DNA of 64,000 nt from contig JAFEMH010001480.1 in the NCBI GenBank assembly GCA_022495995.1, positions 124,001 through 188,000 of the forward strand, given 5' to 3'. This DNA is from Adenophora triphylla var. japonica (taxonomy: Eukaryota > Streptophyta > Magnoliopsida > Asterales > Campanulaceae). A model generated the notes under the pieces. That model searched no databases and had not been told where the DNA came from. It saw only the letters and a list, made by a program, of their open reading frames with translations. Shown one piece after another: positions 1 through 10,586 of the stretch; the first letter of the stretch is position 1, and the number at the start of each line of letters is the position of its first letter. The position numbers were made by a program, and so were the translations under genes.

Positions 1-720
1 GTTTGATCACTCTCATCCATTTACACTTATTCCCAGCCTTGCGAGCTGTGGTGTAAGTCAAAAGCAGCCAAGGCAAGCTACTTTCATAGGACATGTAGAA
101 GGTGGCCGTGAGGCTATTGTCTACGCAACAGAAGGTAGGAGCATATTTAGTATAGAGGCCCTTTAACCCCCTGTCATCTGTATCCCCTTATTGGAGGTTC
201 ACGCTGTTTGACCCTTTATTCAAAACCCCTTAGAGTTTTTTGTGAGGGTCTTGTGGCGATCATGTAAGCGGGCTTATATGTAGGCCTTTGTTACATACAG
301 GCATGTGAGTAACGGCCCTAACGAGGTCCTTCGCGCAATTAGTGAGTCCGGACTTCAGGTCTTTGTCCCCACTAGAGTCCGTAGGTACGAGCATCATGGC
401 CTTTGTACCTACGTTCATCTATATCCACTTTTTCTTGGTGGTATCACGCGGGCAGGACGGAGTATCCTCCCCGCGATCGAGTACGGGCGTAATGGCCTTT
501 GTACCCATATAGGCTTGCGGATCTTAATGGATCTTTGCGCATCAGTAGGTAGGAGCTCATATGTTTGCTCTTGAACCTACTGGCATCCTTTGCGGACATC
601 CACCTCAGCTTTTGAGGCTGGTGGGAAAGGCGTTATAACTATTTTTGCACCAAAATTTGATGGTAACTTCATACTTATATATATTGGGGTCTATACTCCC
701 TCCAAAAATTTACAAAGATA
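1..720 (-). other. 3' noncoding region of element 1, with short repeated words
   Basis: No credible coding sequence. On the plus strand GGCCTTTGTACC occurs near 399 and 493, with the related GTAGGCCTTTGTTAC near 280. CTCCCTCC at 696-703 reads as a polypurine tract GGAGGGAG on the element's strand just after the integrase stop. The sequence beyond it does not start like the LTR at 6605-7525, so the true 3' LTR boundary is outside the window. Long 3' untranslated regions with internal repeats are known for Tat elements. Confidence 0.6.
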
Positions 721-2754
721 TCAAAAGAAGTACTTTCTGAGGTGATCGCTATTCCAAGTGTGTTTAAGCTCTTCTCCTTCTCTTGGTCGCAATATGTAGG
801 TACCCTCCTTGACTATTTTGGTGACCTCATATGGTCCCTCCCATTTCGGGAACAGTTTATTGAAACCAGGTTGGGTCCCTTGGACCTCTACGCTTCTAAG
901 TACCCAATCTCCAACTGAAAAACTCCTCTTATTTACCCTTTTATCGTGGTGCTTCTTCGCTTTCTGCTTGTAGTTCACCATTTTTTCATATGCCCGCATT
1001 CTCTTTCCTTCGAGATCGTCCAGGTCACACCTTCTGTTTGCCTCGTTTTGAGACTCATCGAAGTATGTAACTCTGTACGAGGGTAGGGCAACCTCAACTG
1101 GAGCCATTGCCTCTGACCCATACGTGAGCGAGAAAGGAGTTTCTCCTGTAGAATTTCTTATAGTGGTGCGGACAACCCATAATGCGATCTGGAGTTCGTC
1201 CAAACATCGTCCTCCTCGCCCATCCAAATTTTTCTTTAGGGCGGTTAGGACTAGCTTGTTCGCGGCCTCAGCTTGGCCATTTCCTTGGGGGTAAGCAACT
1301 ACAGACTTACGGTGTTGCACCTTCATTCTCACGCATTCAGCAGTGAATTTTGCGGAGAACTGAGTGCCATTGTCCGAAATTATTGCTCGGGGGACCCCAA
1401 ATCGACAATAGATGTGGTCGTGGACAAAATTGATGGTATTCTCCTCGGAGATAGTGGCTAAACCCTTGGCTTCTGTCCACTTGGTAAAGTAATCCACGAC
1501 CACCATAGCATACTTGATGTTTCCTCGAGCAGTTGGGAATGGTCCAATGAGATCAATCCCCCACGTATCAAATGGCCACGATGGTACAACCAAAGTTTGC
1601 TCTGTTGATGGTAGTCTGGGGATGTCCGCAAATCTCTGGCACTTATCACACTTTCTTACATATTCCTGCGCATCCCTTCTCATTGTAGGCCAAAAGAATC
1701 CTTGGAATTTGATCTTGTCTGAGAGGGTGCGAGCACCTGGATGTCCACCACAAACTCCTTCATGAACCTCATAGAGTAAGTTAGTGACCATGTGAGTTTT
1801 GACACATCTGAGCAAAGGCTTGGTGAATGATCGTCGAAAAAGTACCCCATCGAGGACGAGGTATTTCGCGGACACCGTTCTGATGGCTCTAGCCTTTGCT
1901 GGATCCTCGGGGAGGGTCTGTTTCTCGATGTAATCCTTGATCTCATCTACCCAGTCCCTTACTTGATCTTCAATACTGTTTATCTGAATCCGATCTATAG
2001 CAGGTCTCTCCGTGAACTCAATCTGGCAATCTGCCTCTAATTCAACAATTTCTTGATCGGTTATTCTGGAGAGGAGGTCTGCCTCCACATTATCCTCTCT
2101 CATGACTTGGTTCAGCTCATAGTAGGTGAAATTTTTGATGAGGGTTTTTGCAAGGCCGCAGTACTGAGTTAGCACTGGGTTGATAGTATCATACTCCCCC
2201 CTAATTTGATTAACTATGAGCTGAGAATCACTGTTGATCTCTATATTCTGAACTCCCAAGTCTCTTGCCAATTCCATGCCCGCTATGATTGCTTCATACT
2301 CAGCTTGATTGTTAGATGCCTCGAACTTGAATCTCAAGGCCCTCTTAAATTTCTCCCCGCAAGGTGCGACCAGAAGAATGCCCGCTCCACTAATTAACTT
2401 GCTCGCAGAGCCGTCCATGAATAAAGTCCATATTTCTTCCGGGCGCTCTTTTGGCTGTGTAATTTCAGTGCTCAAGCTATTTGGGGCGTCCTCTGATTCT
2501 GCCCGCTTTCTCTTTCCAAGGTCGCTGTCCGCTAATTTGAATGATGATTCTACCACAAAATTAACTAAGGCCTGCGCTTTGATTGTCTTTCTCGGGGAGT
2601 AGGTGATCTGGAACTCAGTGAGTTCGATAGACCAAGCTAGCATTCTCCCCGAAGACTCTGGTTTGTGTAAAACCTTTCTAAGCGGGGCCTCAGTTAGTAC
2701 AGTTATAGGATGTGCAGAAAAGTAGGCTCTTAATTTTCGAGCAGATACAAGCAA
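721..2754 (-). pseudogene. Element 1 pol, C-terminal part: RNase H, second RNase H, integrase
   Basis: A 677-codon open frame. The start is the tail of the RT-linked RNase H. An extra RNase H domain follows around residues 108-230 (DGSASK, SNNQAEYEA, DSQL); this second RNase H is a hallmark of Tat elements. Integrase begins near residue 320 with a zinc-binding region (VHEGVCGGHPG ... CDKCQ). The core carries the DDE residues in WGIDLIG, ISDNGTQF and GQAEAANK, and the end has a GPY-like region (WEGPYEV). Integrase inserts element DNA into the host genome. This stretch is uninterrupted, but it is cut off from RT by a frameshift near 2790, so it is only the downstream piece of a broken polyprotein. 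No start codon is expected here. Confidence 0.92.
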
Positions 2755-4040
2755 GGCGTAAGCTAATTTTTCTATATTAAGATAACGCCCTTCTACGGCG
2801 GACAGTGCTTAGAAACATAATAAACTGGTTTTTGGGAGTTATTATCCTCCCTTACAAGAACAGCAACTACTGCCAGATCAGTAACTGCTAAAAACAAAAA
2901 AAGCTCTTCCCCGGGCATCGGGCTGCTGAGTAGAGGTGGCTGCCCGAGGTATGTCTTGACTTCTTCAAAAGCTTGATGGCACTCTTGATTCCATGCAAAT
3001 TCATCAGGCTTCTTCCCCCCTTTTAGAGTTTTGAAGAAGGGGAGGCATCTCTCTGCTGACCGCGAGATGAAGCGGCCAAGTGCGGTGATGCGACCATTGA
3101 GTTTCTGTACATCCTTCACACAAGCAGGAGGTTTCATGTCCAGCAGTGCTTGAATTTTTTCGGGATTAGCCTCTATTCCTCACTGGTTTACCATGAATCC
3201 AAGGAACTTGCCCGCCTTTACCCCAAAAGCACATTTCAGGGGGTTTAGTTTCATGTTGTTGCGGCGCAAGTTTTGGAAGGTTTCCTCCACGTCGAGCTCG
3301 TGGGAGTTTTCCTTTGTTTTTATCACCATTTCATCAATATAGGCCTCAAGGTTTCTGCCCAGCTGGTTTTTGAAGACCAGATTGACCATTCGCTGATATG
3401 TGGCTCCTGCATTTTTTAGCCCGAAGGGCATCATTGTGTAACAATAAGTCTTGCCCGCAGCGATGAAAGCAACGGAGCGGACATCTTCAGGAGCCATTTG
3501 GATCTGATGGTAGCCGGAGTATGCATCAATGAAGCTCAATACTCTGTGGCCGGCTATAGAATCCACCAATCTGTCTATGCGAGGAAGAGGGAAGCAGTCT
3601 TTGGGGCATGCCTTGTTGAGATCCGTGAAATCAACACACATCCTCCACTTGCCGTTGGATTTTTTGACCATAACCACATTGGCCAGCCATTTTGGGTAGG
3701 TAATCTCCTTTATTATCCCCGCTTTGAGTAATTTTTCCACCTCTTCCTTGATCGCCATTTCTTTCTCCGGAGAGAAGTACCTTGATTTTTGATGAATGTT
3801 CTTGAAGGATGGGTCATCATTGATTTTATGGAGGATCACGTCCTCGCTGATTCCTTGCATATCCTCCACCCTCCAAGCAAACACATCACAATTTTCTCTA
3901 AGGAACTCGATGAGTATCCTTCTCTCCTCGCAGTGAATTTCCAGCCCAACCTTAACAGTTTGCTCGGGGAAGTGGGGGTTGATGACCACCTCCTCGAGCT
4001 CGTCATTAGGTTGAAGGTCGCTGATTTCACGATTGTGCAA
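2755..4040 (-). pseudogene. Element 1 reverse transcriptase and first RNase H (broken)
   Basis: Translated from 4040 down to 3180, RT motifs appear in order: KWRMCVDF, FIDAYSGYHQI, MMPFGLKNAGATYQR and the catalytic box. The box reads YIDE rather than YxDD (plus-strand position about 3334), so one catalytic aspartate is replaced by glutamate. A TGA at 3178-3180 interrupts FLGFMVNQ; the matching RT fragment of element F has arginine there, so CGA to TGA is the likely change. The next piece (3137-2793) is the connection and RNase H region, ending in a one-base frameshift where one A appears lost. The enzyme would copy element RNA to DNA, but this copy is dead. Confidence 0.92.
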
Positions 4041-4081
4041 GGAGTCAATGATAATAGTTGGGGGGTTGACCTGAGCTCCGG

Positions 4082-4669
4082 TTAGTGCGGCGGCACAAGT
4101 GCAAGGGCCTTCCCCTTCTTTGGTTTGTCCTCGCCCTCTATCTGCGGGCAGGATGTCTGGCTTTTACTAGCTTTTCTTTTTTCCTCAAGTGCTCGGAGGA
4201 ATCTTCCGGGATGGTTCTTGATGGTAGCAACCCCACCCGGGGTGTTAAATTTCACCCTTTGGTGGGGAACGGAAGCAACTATTCCCAATTCGGCCTGAGC
4301 AGTTACTCCGAGAATGGCATTGTATTGGGAAGGAAGATCGACCACCATGAAAGTGATTTTGGCCGTCTTCTGCATGGGTTTTTCCCCAATAGTTACTTCA
4401 AACACAATCGTCCCCTTTACCCCCACGGCGTGATTTGTGAAGCCCTCAAGCATGCCCGCATATGGAGTAAGATGGGCTTCGGTCATTCTCATTCCTACCA
4501 AAGTATGGTAGTAGAGTATATCACGGGCAACTCCAGTATCTATCAACACTCGGCCTATGTTTGCCCGATTGATTCTCATTCTGAAGGTAAGCGGCTGAGT
4601 GGAATGAAAAAGGGAGGAGGCAAGCTCACTCCTTTTGAACCCAATTTCTTGCTCTTCCTCCGGAGCCAT
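4082..4669 (-). pseudogene. Element 1 aspartic protease region
   Basis: A 195-codon frame with the retropepsin active-site motif in variant form, VLIDTGVA near residues 41-48 (usual plant gypsy form is DSGAS or DTGAS), and the later NAILG motif near residue 114. The protease cuts the Gag-Pol polyprotein. It lies between gag and RT, as expected for Ty3/gypsy. The reading frame is open but separate from both neighbours, consistent with a decayed continuous polyprotein. The N-terminal methionine is probably internal. Confidence 0.85.
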
Positions 4670-6470
4670 TGCGGGGATGGAAAAAACCTTTTCTAATGTC
4701 CGGATTTAGAGGGAGAGCTGTTTGTTGGATGGGGGTTCCTCTCCAATGAAGTTTATATTGTAGTCACCCTCTTCATCCTCAAAATTGTCTCTTTCCACCC
4801 TCTCGGGACCACGCGGGGTTCGTGCCCGCTGCTGATTATTATTATTGTGGGCGTTGTTATTGCCTTTAACCCACTTGGTTAGCTCCCCGTTGTTGATTTT
4901 CTGCTGGATTATTCGCTTGGTAAGCGATCCTCGGTTCCGTGCCCGTGGTCGTTGTGATACTCACAGAACTTAAGCCTACTCCTCTCATTTGGCTTTCGAA
5001 GCATGGGGGGAGGAGGAGGAAAGTCTGAGGCCCTCATGATTACTACCCTTGGGTCGGTGAGCTCGGTGTAAACTGTTTCCTCTATTGTTTTTCGGAGTTT
5101 ATCCGACCCATGCCTGTTTTTGCCCTGGCTGTTGGTGCGGGGAGGCTCTGGGGTGGTTTCCTGGACTTGGCTTATTCTTTCTTTTGCTGAAGCTTGGGAA
5201 GCGGGCACAGTGGGCTCTTCAGCGGATGCAATGGCATAAGCCCTTTCATACATCTCCTCAACTATTTTAGGCCGGCTGGAGGCAAAATTCATTTTTAGGA
5301 AGGAGGAGCTGAGCCTGCCCTCAAAGCAGAGTCTGATATCTCCCTCCTCGAGGTCCACAATCTCCTCGTTCACCTTCCTGAATCGGGATATGTAATCTTT
5401 TGTAGGCTCGTTTGGGGCCTGCTTGACACGGACAAGATCTGTCTTTGGTCTAGCGGGCACCCCTGCCCCAGCAAAGGCATTAAGGAAGATGCTTCTAAAC
5501 TGGTTGAATGATTGGATGGACCGGGGCTTGAGGGCTAGCATCCAAGATAGGGCCTTGCTCGTGAAAGTCGCAGCCAAGGCTTTGCACATCACGGACTCAT
5601 CCGAGGAGAATAGAGCCATTTGCCCCTCAAATCGTCCCATATGACTCTTGGCATTTTTGGAGCCATCATAGGTGTCCATCTGGGGGGCTTGCCCCTCTGA
5701 ATAGGTGCCCGTGCCATCTTGTCGCTAAAGGCGTCCATGGTACGGCTACACTTTTGGGCAGCCTTTTGATGGGTTTCCCACATTTTTTTGCATAAATTCC
5801 ACAAACTCAGGGTTCTGATTATCAACCTTCTGCTTCTTAGCTCGTGGAGTCACGGCCTTCTCCTTGGCCGGAGCCAAGGGACTGGCTTTGGACTTCGCAC
5901 GTAGATTGGATTGGGCCTCTTCTCCAACCTCCTCGCTATCCTCCACATGCACCACACTGCGTCTGGCCGGCTGTCCGCGCTCAAGGGTTGGTTCAACCCG
6001 GTTTGCCCCCTAGCTTGACTAGCAAGCGATTTAGGGGGAGCTCGTTGGGAGAACCTTTGTGACCCCTGAGGGAACTGCAGCCCTCCGTTGGCCTCTATCT
6101 CAAACATCTCCAATTGAGCGTCGCCGATGGCCATGGCCTCCGCGACTAGCTTGGATTTGGAGGCCAGAATTTCTGTCCTTCTCAGGATTTGCTCCGGGGA
6201 GAGTGGAGTGTTTAAGGCAGTGTTTTTCATAGGAGCTTGGGGAGTTTTTGGGCTATTATTTAGGAGGGCTTGGGCTTTTTCAGCTCGGGCCTCGTCTGTC
6301 AGTTTGTGTATAGCTCTCTGGGCTGGGGAAAGGCTGTGTGACGGCTGAGAACGTGCCCCCATACGGTTAAAAACAGAGGTCGTAGCCTTACCCTTATTGA
6401 CATTAGAAGGTGAGGCCTGGTTATCCTCCTCTAGGGTCAAATGACCAGCGTTTTCCAATATTCTAGACAT
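4670..6470 (-). pseudogene. Element 1 gag, several frameshifts
   Basis: Gag starts at the ATG at 6470 (MSRILENAGHL). The N-terminal about 170 residues are open, then the frame must change near 5940 and again near 5760 and 5680. The capsid-like retrotransposon gag domain lies at about 5680-5290 (MDTYDGSKNAKSHMGRFEG ... CKALAATF ... FLNAFAGA). Near 4950 is CEYHNDHGHGTED, the Tat-type zinc-knuckle-like motif with its last cysteine replaced by arginine. The tail to 4670 is hydrophilic and asparagine-rich. Gag forms the virus-like particle that packages element RNA. At least three frame changes make this copy non-functional. Confidence 0.85.
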
Positions 6471-6585
6471 GTTTGGAAGAGAAGGAAAATGACTGAAAAG
6501 GAGAGCTTTTGACAGTCAGTTGTTTAGAATACAAGGTGTATCTGGAAACAAAGATTTAAAACGGGACAAACTAATGAAAGTCGGA

Positions 6586-6603
6586 TTCCCGGCAATGGAA
6601 CCA
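6586..6603 (-). promoter_or_regulatory. Element 1 primer-binding site
   Basis: On the minus strand TGGTTCCATTGCCGGGAA lies one base inside the LTR end. Element F has the identical 18 bases at 13205-13222. A sequence ending in TGG next to an LTR is the expected complement of a tRNA 3' CCA end. I do not name the tRNA. It is related to, but differs from, the TGGCGCC-type PBS usual for Tat elements. Confidence 0.85.
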
Positions 6604-6877
6604 CTGATGACGCCAAGCTTTTCAGGGTCAGGAGCGGTTCAAGGATATATGTCTTGATATATTTAGTGGTTTGTTTGTACCTAGATCACAACACAAATAA
6701 GCACCGTTAAGGTCAAAGTTGGATGTTACTCCAACTCAGGCCCTCGGGTGTGAGAGTAAGAATACTGAGATAATAAGGCTTTGAATACCTTGGAGTGTGT
6801 GTGTGGTTAGGGTTTAAGAGTAATAGGGCTTACTCAATATATTTGGAACTTACCTTGACCAAGGGGACAAAGGTCTT

Positions 6878-6886
6878 CTATTTATA
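6878..6886 (-). promoter_or_regulatory. TATA box of the element 1 LTR
   Basis: The minus strand reads CCTATAAATAGAAG, a strong plant TATA box. It lies about 270 bp before the LTR end, so transcription would start around 6850 and run toward gag. Confidence 0.75.
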
Positions 6887-7239
6887 GGCAATGTAGTGGT
6901 GCTTGTTGATGTAAGCAATGAGATCAGCCCTATGGGGTACTTTGGTATTTGACCAGCTACACGTGTCTGCAGCTAATTGGCCGTGTCAGGGAGGGAACAT
7001 TGACTGTCAAGGGGACATGACTGAAAGGGACATGAGCTGTGTAGATGGCTTGGTGCATTAAATGAAATGTTAGGCGCCTGACTGAGCCGCATTAAATGCG
7101 TGATGGGGGAGCCGGCAACTTGCATGTCAGAGCCAGTAAGCTAACTTGCTCAGTAAGGCTTGACATTAACCGGGAGGCAGGAGAGATAACTGAGAGGCAG
7201 GTGTGAGCCCGCGATCAAAATCTTGGGCGCGATCAAAGG

Positions 7240-7360
7240 TATTTGACGCGGGCACGGATGGAGCGGTCATAACTCCCGCGGGCACGGGACCAGCGATCAT
7301 ACAATCTGCGGGCACGAACCCAGCGGTCATAGATCGTGCGGGCACGAATATAGCGGTCAG
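7240..7360 (-). repeat. GCGGGCAC / AGCGGTCATA repeat array in U3
   Basis: Four degenerate copies of a unit near 30 bp, each with GCGGGCACG followed by AGCGGTCATA or AGCGATCATA, lie upstream of the LTR TATA box in the element's direction. They are rich in CG sites. Arrays of this kind often act as enhancers in plant LTRs; that role is inferred here. Confidence 0.7.
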
Positions 7361-7525
7361 GATCCCTACGGTCTTTGATAGGGAAAATGCGGGGAGGGAC
7401 GCGGTCTTGACCTCAAGGGCCTATCTGTCCGCGGTCTTCCCCCCCAGCGGTCTAGGAACTGCCACGTCACTGGTTCCTTGGACCAGACCGAGCGCGGGCC
7501 CGGTCCAGTAGATCCGGGCTCATCA

Positions 7526-7660
7526 GGTAGGGTCGCCGAAATTTTGTAGGCTAGAGAGAGAAAGGAGAGAGAGAGAGAATGTGTGTGTGTGTGGGGATGT
7601 TGTAGAGGGTGGAGCTTTATTTGGGAATTGGGATTAAAGGGGTTGTTCTATTATTTGTGT
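7526..7660. repeat. GA/GT-rich low-complexity flank of element 1
   Basis: Contains GAGAGAGAAAGG, a (GA)n run and a (GT)n run near 7550-7595, then AT-rich DNA. A similar GA then GT pattern occurs at 11770-11850 in the same orientation. No gene is seen. Confidence 0.6.
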
Positions 7661-7756
7661 AAAGTATAAATGGTTCCTAAATTTCATGATAATATTGATT
7701 AATAATAGATTAGTGTAAAGTATAAATTGTTCCTAAATTTCTTGATAATATTGATT
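7657..7756. repeat. Tandem duplication, period 56 bp
   Basis: GTGTAAAGTATAAAT-G/T-GTTCC at 7657 recurs at 7713, with about 44 bp of near-identity on each side of a short spacer. No gene is seen from here to the minisatellite at 8120. Confidence 0.75.
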
Positions 7757-8119
7757 CTGAATAAGGGATTAGGTGGTTATTTTTAAAAATACTCTTAATG
7801 ATCAATTTTAGGGTTAGCAAAATTTTAAAGGGGGCAATTATCAAATAGTCACTCATCCAAATGAAAACAATCACCAAGAACACACATTTTGAAGAAAATT
7901 CACCAGGTTCACACTTTATAATGACACCCCGTTTTTGATAAAGGCACCCCACGCAACATAAAAGGGACAACTGTCGATGTCCTTTTCTCCCCCTGTTTTT
8001 TCGTTTTTTTTTCCTTCCAAAACTTTAAAATGAAATATCTTAAGATCTAGAACTCAAAAAAATAATCTGAAACCACCGTTGTTTTTGTATCGTCAATACG
8101 AATCAAACTAGTAGCATCA
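7757..8119. other. Unassigned AT-rich spacer
   Basis: No open frame with recognisable content and no LTR-like ends. The stretch at 7840-7940 (AATAGTCACTCATCC, CACCAAGAACACACA) resembles decayed DNA-transposon termini, but I could not find a matching inverted copy. Confidence 0.4.
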
Positions 8120-9120
8120 ACATACAATCTGGAGCAAATTTGAGAAGTTCACAGTTGTTACAAGTTCACAGTTGTTTTTGATAAGTTCACAGTTATTTTT
8201 TACATTTGTTTCAATAACAATTAAGAGAAGTTCATAGTTGTTTTAGCTAAATTCATAATTTCTGCATGAAAATGACTATTATTTACTTAATTCACAGATT
8301 TTTTTAGTTAAGTTCACAGTTGTTTCAGTTAAGTTCAGAGTTGTTTTTAGCCTTTTATAGCCTTTATTTTTGCAATTTTATGAGATTATTTGACCTATTT
8401 GTTAAGTTCACTGTTTTTTTTTTGTTAAGTTCACATTTGTTTTAGTCCATTATGACATCTATTTTTGCAATTTTATGAGATTATTTGACATATTTGTTAT
8501 GTTCACAGTTGTTCTAGTTAAGTTCACAGTTATTAAGTTCACAGTTGTTAAGTTCACATTTGTTAATTCACAGTCATTTTTTTTATCTTTTATGGCTCTA
8601 TTTTTGCAATTTTATGAGATTATTTGACATATTTTTTAAGTTCACAGTTGTTTTTAATTAAGTTCACAGTTGTTTTAGGTAAGTTCACAGTTATCTTTAG
8701 AATTTTATAGCCTTTATTTTTTGCAATTTTATGAGATTATTTGACCTATTTGTTAAGTTCACTGTTGTTTTTTGTAAGTTCACAGTTGTTTTAGTCCTTT
8801 ATGGCCTCTATTTTTGCAATTTTATGAGATTATTTGACATATTTGTTATGTTCACAGTTATTTTTACTTAAATTCACTGTTATTTTTTGTTAAGTTCACA
8901 GTTTTTTAGTCCTTTATGGCCTCTATTTTTGCAATTTTATGAGATTATTTGACATATTTGTTATGTTTACAGTTATTTTTACTTAAGTTCACTGTTTTTT
9001 TTGTTAAGTTTACAGTTGTTTTAGTCCTTTATGGCCTCTATTTTTGCAATTTTATGAGATTATTTGACATATTTGTTATGTTCACAATTGTTTTTACTTA
9101 ATTTCACTGTTGTTTTTTGT
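8120..9120. repeat. GTTCACAG minisatellite with longer units
   Basis: Dozens of AAGTTCACAGTTGTTTT-like words in one orientation. A larger unit marked by TGCAATTTTATGAGATTA recurs at about 8371, 8466, 8605, 8722, 8815, 8930 and 9045, giving spacings of 93-139 bp. It is very AT-rich and noncoding. The same words reappear after the hAT element at 10579-10640, so the array was one block before that insertion. Confidence 0.88.
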
Positions 9121-9162
9121 TAAATATTTTAGGATAGCAAACATTGTCTATCCTAAAATATT
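9121..9162. repeat. 15-bp perfect inverted repeat; partial copy at 10731
   Basis: AATATTTTAGGATAG (9123-9137) and CTATCCTAAAATATT (9148-9162) form a perfect 15-bp stem around a 10-base loop. Bases 9121-9150 recur at 10731-10760 with one mismatch, but without the second arm. It may be the end of a small inverted-repeat transposon. Confidence 0.75.
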
Positions 9163-9567
9163 CACTATTGTTTTTTAGGGGTGAGCACGGATCGGTTTGG
9201 ATCGGTTTTAGGATAAAACCGACACCAAACTAATAACTATCGGTTTTATGTAAATCGAAACCATTAACTTCGGTTTCTTAATGGTTCGGTGTATTCGGTT
9301 TCGGTGTGATATCGGTTTGGTTCGGTGTCTTAATGGATTGTTGGGCTTTAATGGGCCTTGTTTGGGCATCAAGTTCTTTTGTTGGGCTTTGTTGGGCCAA
9401 GCATATGAACCAACCCATATAAATGAGATTTTGACATTTAGCAACACACAAAAAAAAAAAAAACAACATTTAGAAGAGCTTTTATGGTGGTGGAAGTTAT
9501 GCATGACAATCTAGTGTACTGCTAATTACTGAACTGAATAGAGTATTGTGTTTGTGTATATCCACAG

Positions 9568-9737
9568 GAAATTACTGTACCCTTTATGGAGTCAACTATC
9601 ACAAGAAAGAGGGCAGACCAAGGAATGTTAGGGAAATAATGATAGAAGAGCTTGAACACTGCAGCCACTATAATAACGCTGGTTCTGATAATTCCTTCCC
9701 CCATAAAAAGCTTAGGATAGTTACTTTTGATCCTGAG
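9568..9737 (+). pseudogene. Captured exon 1 inside the hAT element
   Basis: An open block begins after TATCCACAG (a good splice acceptor, AG at 9566-9567) and ends at CCTGAG followed by GTACTATT (donor at 9738). It encodes a hydrophilic peptide containing CTLYGVNYHKKEGRPRNVRE and EELEHC. I do not recognise the gene. Position between canonical splice signals inside a transposon supports capture of genomic exon plus intron, not cDNA. Confidence 0.6.
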
Positions 9738-9750
9738 GTACTATTATGAA

Positions 9751-9804
<54 letters not shown>
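9751..9804. repeat. (CT)n microsatellite
   Basis: About 26 CT units directly after the captured exon's donor site, in what would be its intron. Confidence 0.95.
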
Positions 9805-9806
<2 letters not shown>

Positions 9807-10094
9807 GAATATAATGCTTCTTGTGGGCATCTCTTAAACATTTTCTCGTGCCATATGTTACTGTCTGCTCCCAACCAGTCCATGCCTATTTATGATCTGC
9901 ATATACCAATCTATATATACCACAAGTTTGTTTCGACACTTCCACCAGAAACTCTGGAAGTGAGACTATGTTGTCTTTATGTTTTGGCATTTTTGAACTC
10001 GTGTTCAGCAAAATCTCATTACGTTTGTGTGATTAGTACTCCTGTGGATTTTCTTCTAATCTAGGCTAACTATTTAGCGGCCTCAAATCTTTAC

Positions 10095-10347
10095 TTTGAA
10101 GCACGTATCTGATATCGCTGCTAGAATATCTGATGGCTCTCCAAATCATGAAGAAGTTGACTCAATGATTGATTCTGCCTTGGTCAAAGTGGACGCATAC
10201 ATAGTTAAGAAGGAAATTGCGCCTCTTCTTAGGTCCATACTTGCTAAACAAGGAAACATCGCAATGAATTGTGCTGTGAAGACTACCACCATTCGCTCCT
10301 CCCTCCTAGAGAATGTTTGTGGTCTCTACCAAAAAGTGGAAAACTGA
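10095..10347 (+). pseudogene. Captured exons, C-terminal part of a host gene inside the hAT element
   Basis: After an AG at 10100-10101 the frame runs to a TGA at 10345-10347, encoding a helical peptide with DIAARISDGSPNHEEVDSM, then a stretch with IAMNC, RSSLLE and VCGLYQ. Another short open block (about 9884-9960, with PIYDLHIP and STLPPETLE) may be the preceding exon. The end loosely recalls PEARLI-4 (phospholipase-like) plant proteins, but that is a tentative memory match. It is a truncated fragment, probably from the same gene as the exon at 9568. Confidence 0.45.
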
Positions 10348-10586
10348 AAATAAAAGGTAGAAAAATAATATATATAATATAAGATAAAACTACGTAGTTT
10401 TGACTATCGGTGTTAACGGTTTCTTATCGGTTTCTAAATTTTTAAAACCTAAACCAAATCGAAAATTTCGATTTCTAAACTTTTAAAACCTAAACCAAAC
10501 CAAATGGTTCGGTTTCAGTTTTTTTGGATTCGATTTTTCGGTGTTAATGGTGTTAACGGTTTTTTTTGCTCACCCCTATTGTTTTT

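Larger units (their letters stand above)
1..7525 (-). mobile_element. Tat-lineage Ty3/gypsy LTR retrotransposon (element 1), left end off window
   Basis: Read on the minus strand the order is LTR (7525-6605), PBS, gag, protease, RT-RNase H, second RNase H, integrase, which is the gypsy order. The second RNase H between the RT module and integrase, the CxxH...GHxTE gag motif and the integrase sequence point to the Tat/Ogre lineage. Only the 5' LTR is in the window. The region left of position 721 does not match that LTR, so the 3' LTR must lie further left. Several frameshifts, one stop inside RT and a changed RT catalytic residue show that this copy cannot move on its own. Confidence 0.93.
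6605..7525 (-). repeat. 5' LTR of element 1
   Basis: The 921-bp LTR is bounded by TGATGA at 6605 and TCATCA at 7525, exact inverted hexamers inside the usual TG...CA ends, and lies one base from the PBS. On the minus strand TATAAATAG (6886-6878) is a good TATA box. The U3 part holds the short repeat array at 7240-7360. The expected 5-bp target duplication would be GGTAG at 7526-7530, but the other side is off window. Confidence 0.88.
9176..10578. mobile_element. Non-autonomous hAT transposon with captured host exons
   Basis: Left end TAGGGGTGAGCA (9176-9187) and right end TGCTCACCCCTA (10567-10578) are perfect 12-bp inverted repeats. They are flanked by identical 8-bp direct repeats TTGTTTTT at 9168-9175 and 10579-10586. 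Eight-bp duplications and this terminal sequence are typical of hAT elements. Subterminal regions are full of CGGTTT/AAACCG words, also typical. No transposase is present. The interior carries spliced-looking exon fragments of a plant gene, so it is a gene-capturing hAT, like the better-known Pack-MULEs. Confidence 0.92.

Noticed and set aside
1..690. Treating 1-690 as the 3' LTR of element 1
   Set aside because: It does not resemble the LTR at 6605-7525 and lacks the TGATGA/TCATCA ends; it is 3' noncoding sequence instead.
1273..1765. Plus-strand open frames opposite the integrase
   Set aside because: Shadows of the integrase coding frame; no independent motifs.
7203..7511. 102-codon open frame rich in AGT and VI words
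   Set aside because: It lies in the LTR of element 1 across a 30-bp repeat array, on the strand opposite to the element.
8130..9160. CRISPR-like array of repeats
   Set aside because: The repeats are degenerate, AT-rich and tandem, with no unique spacers of constant length, in a plant genome. It is a minisatellite.
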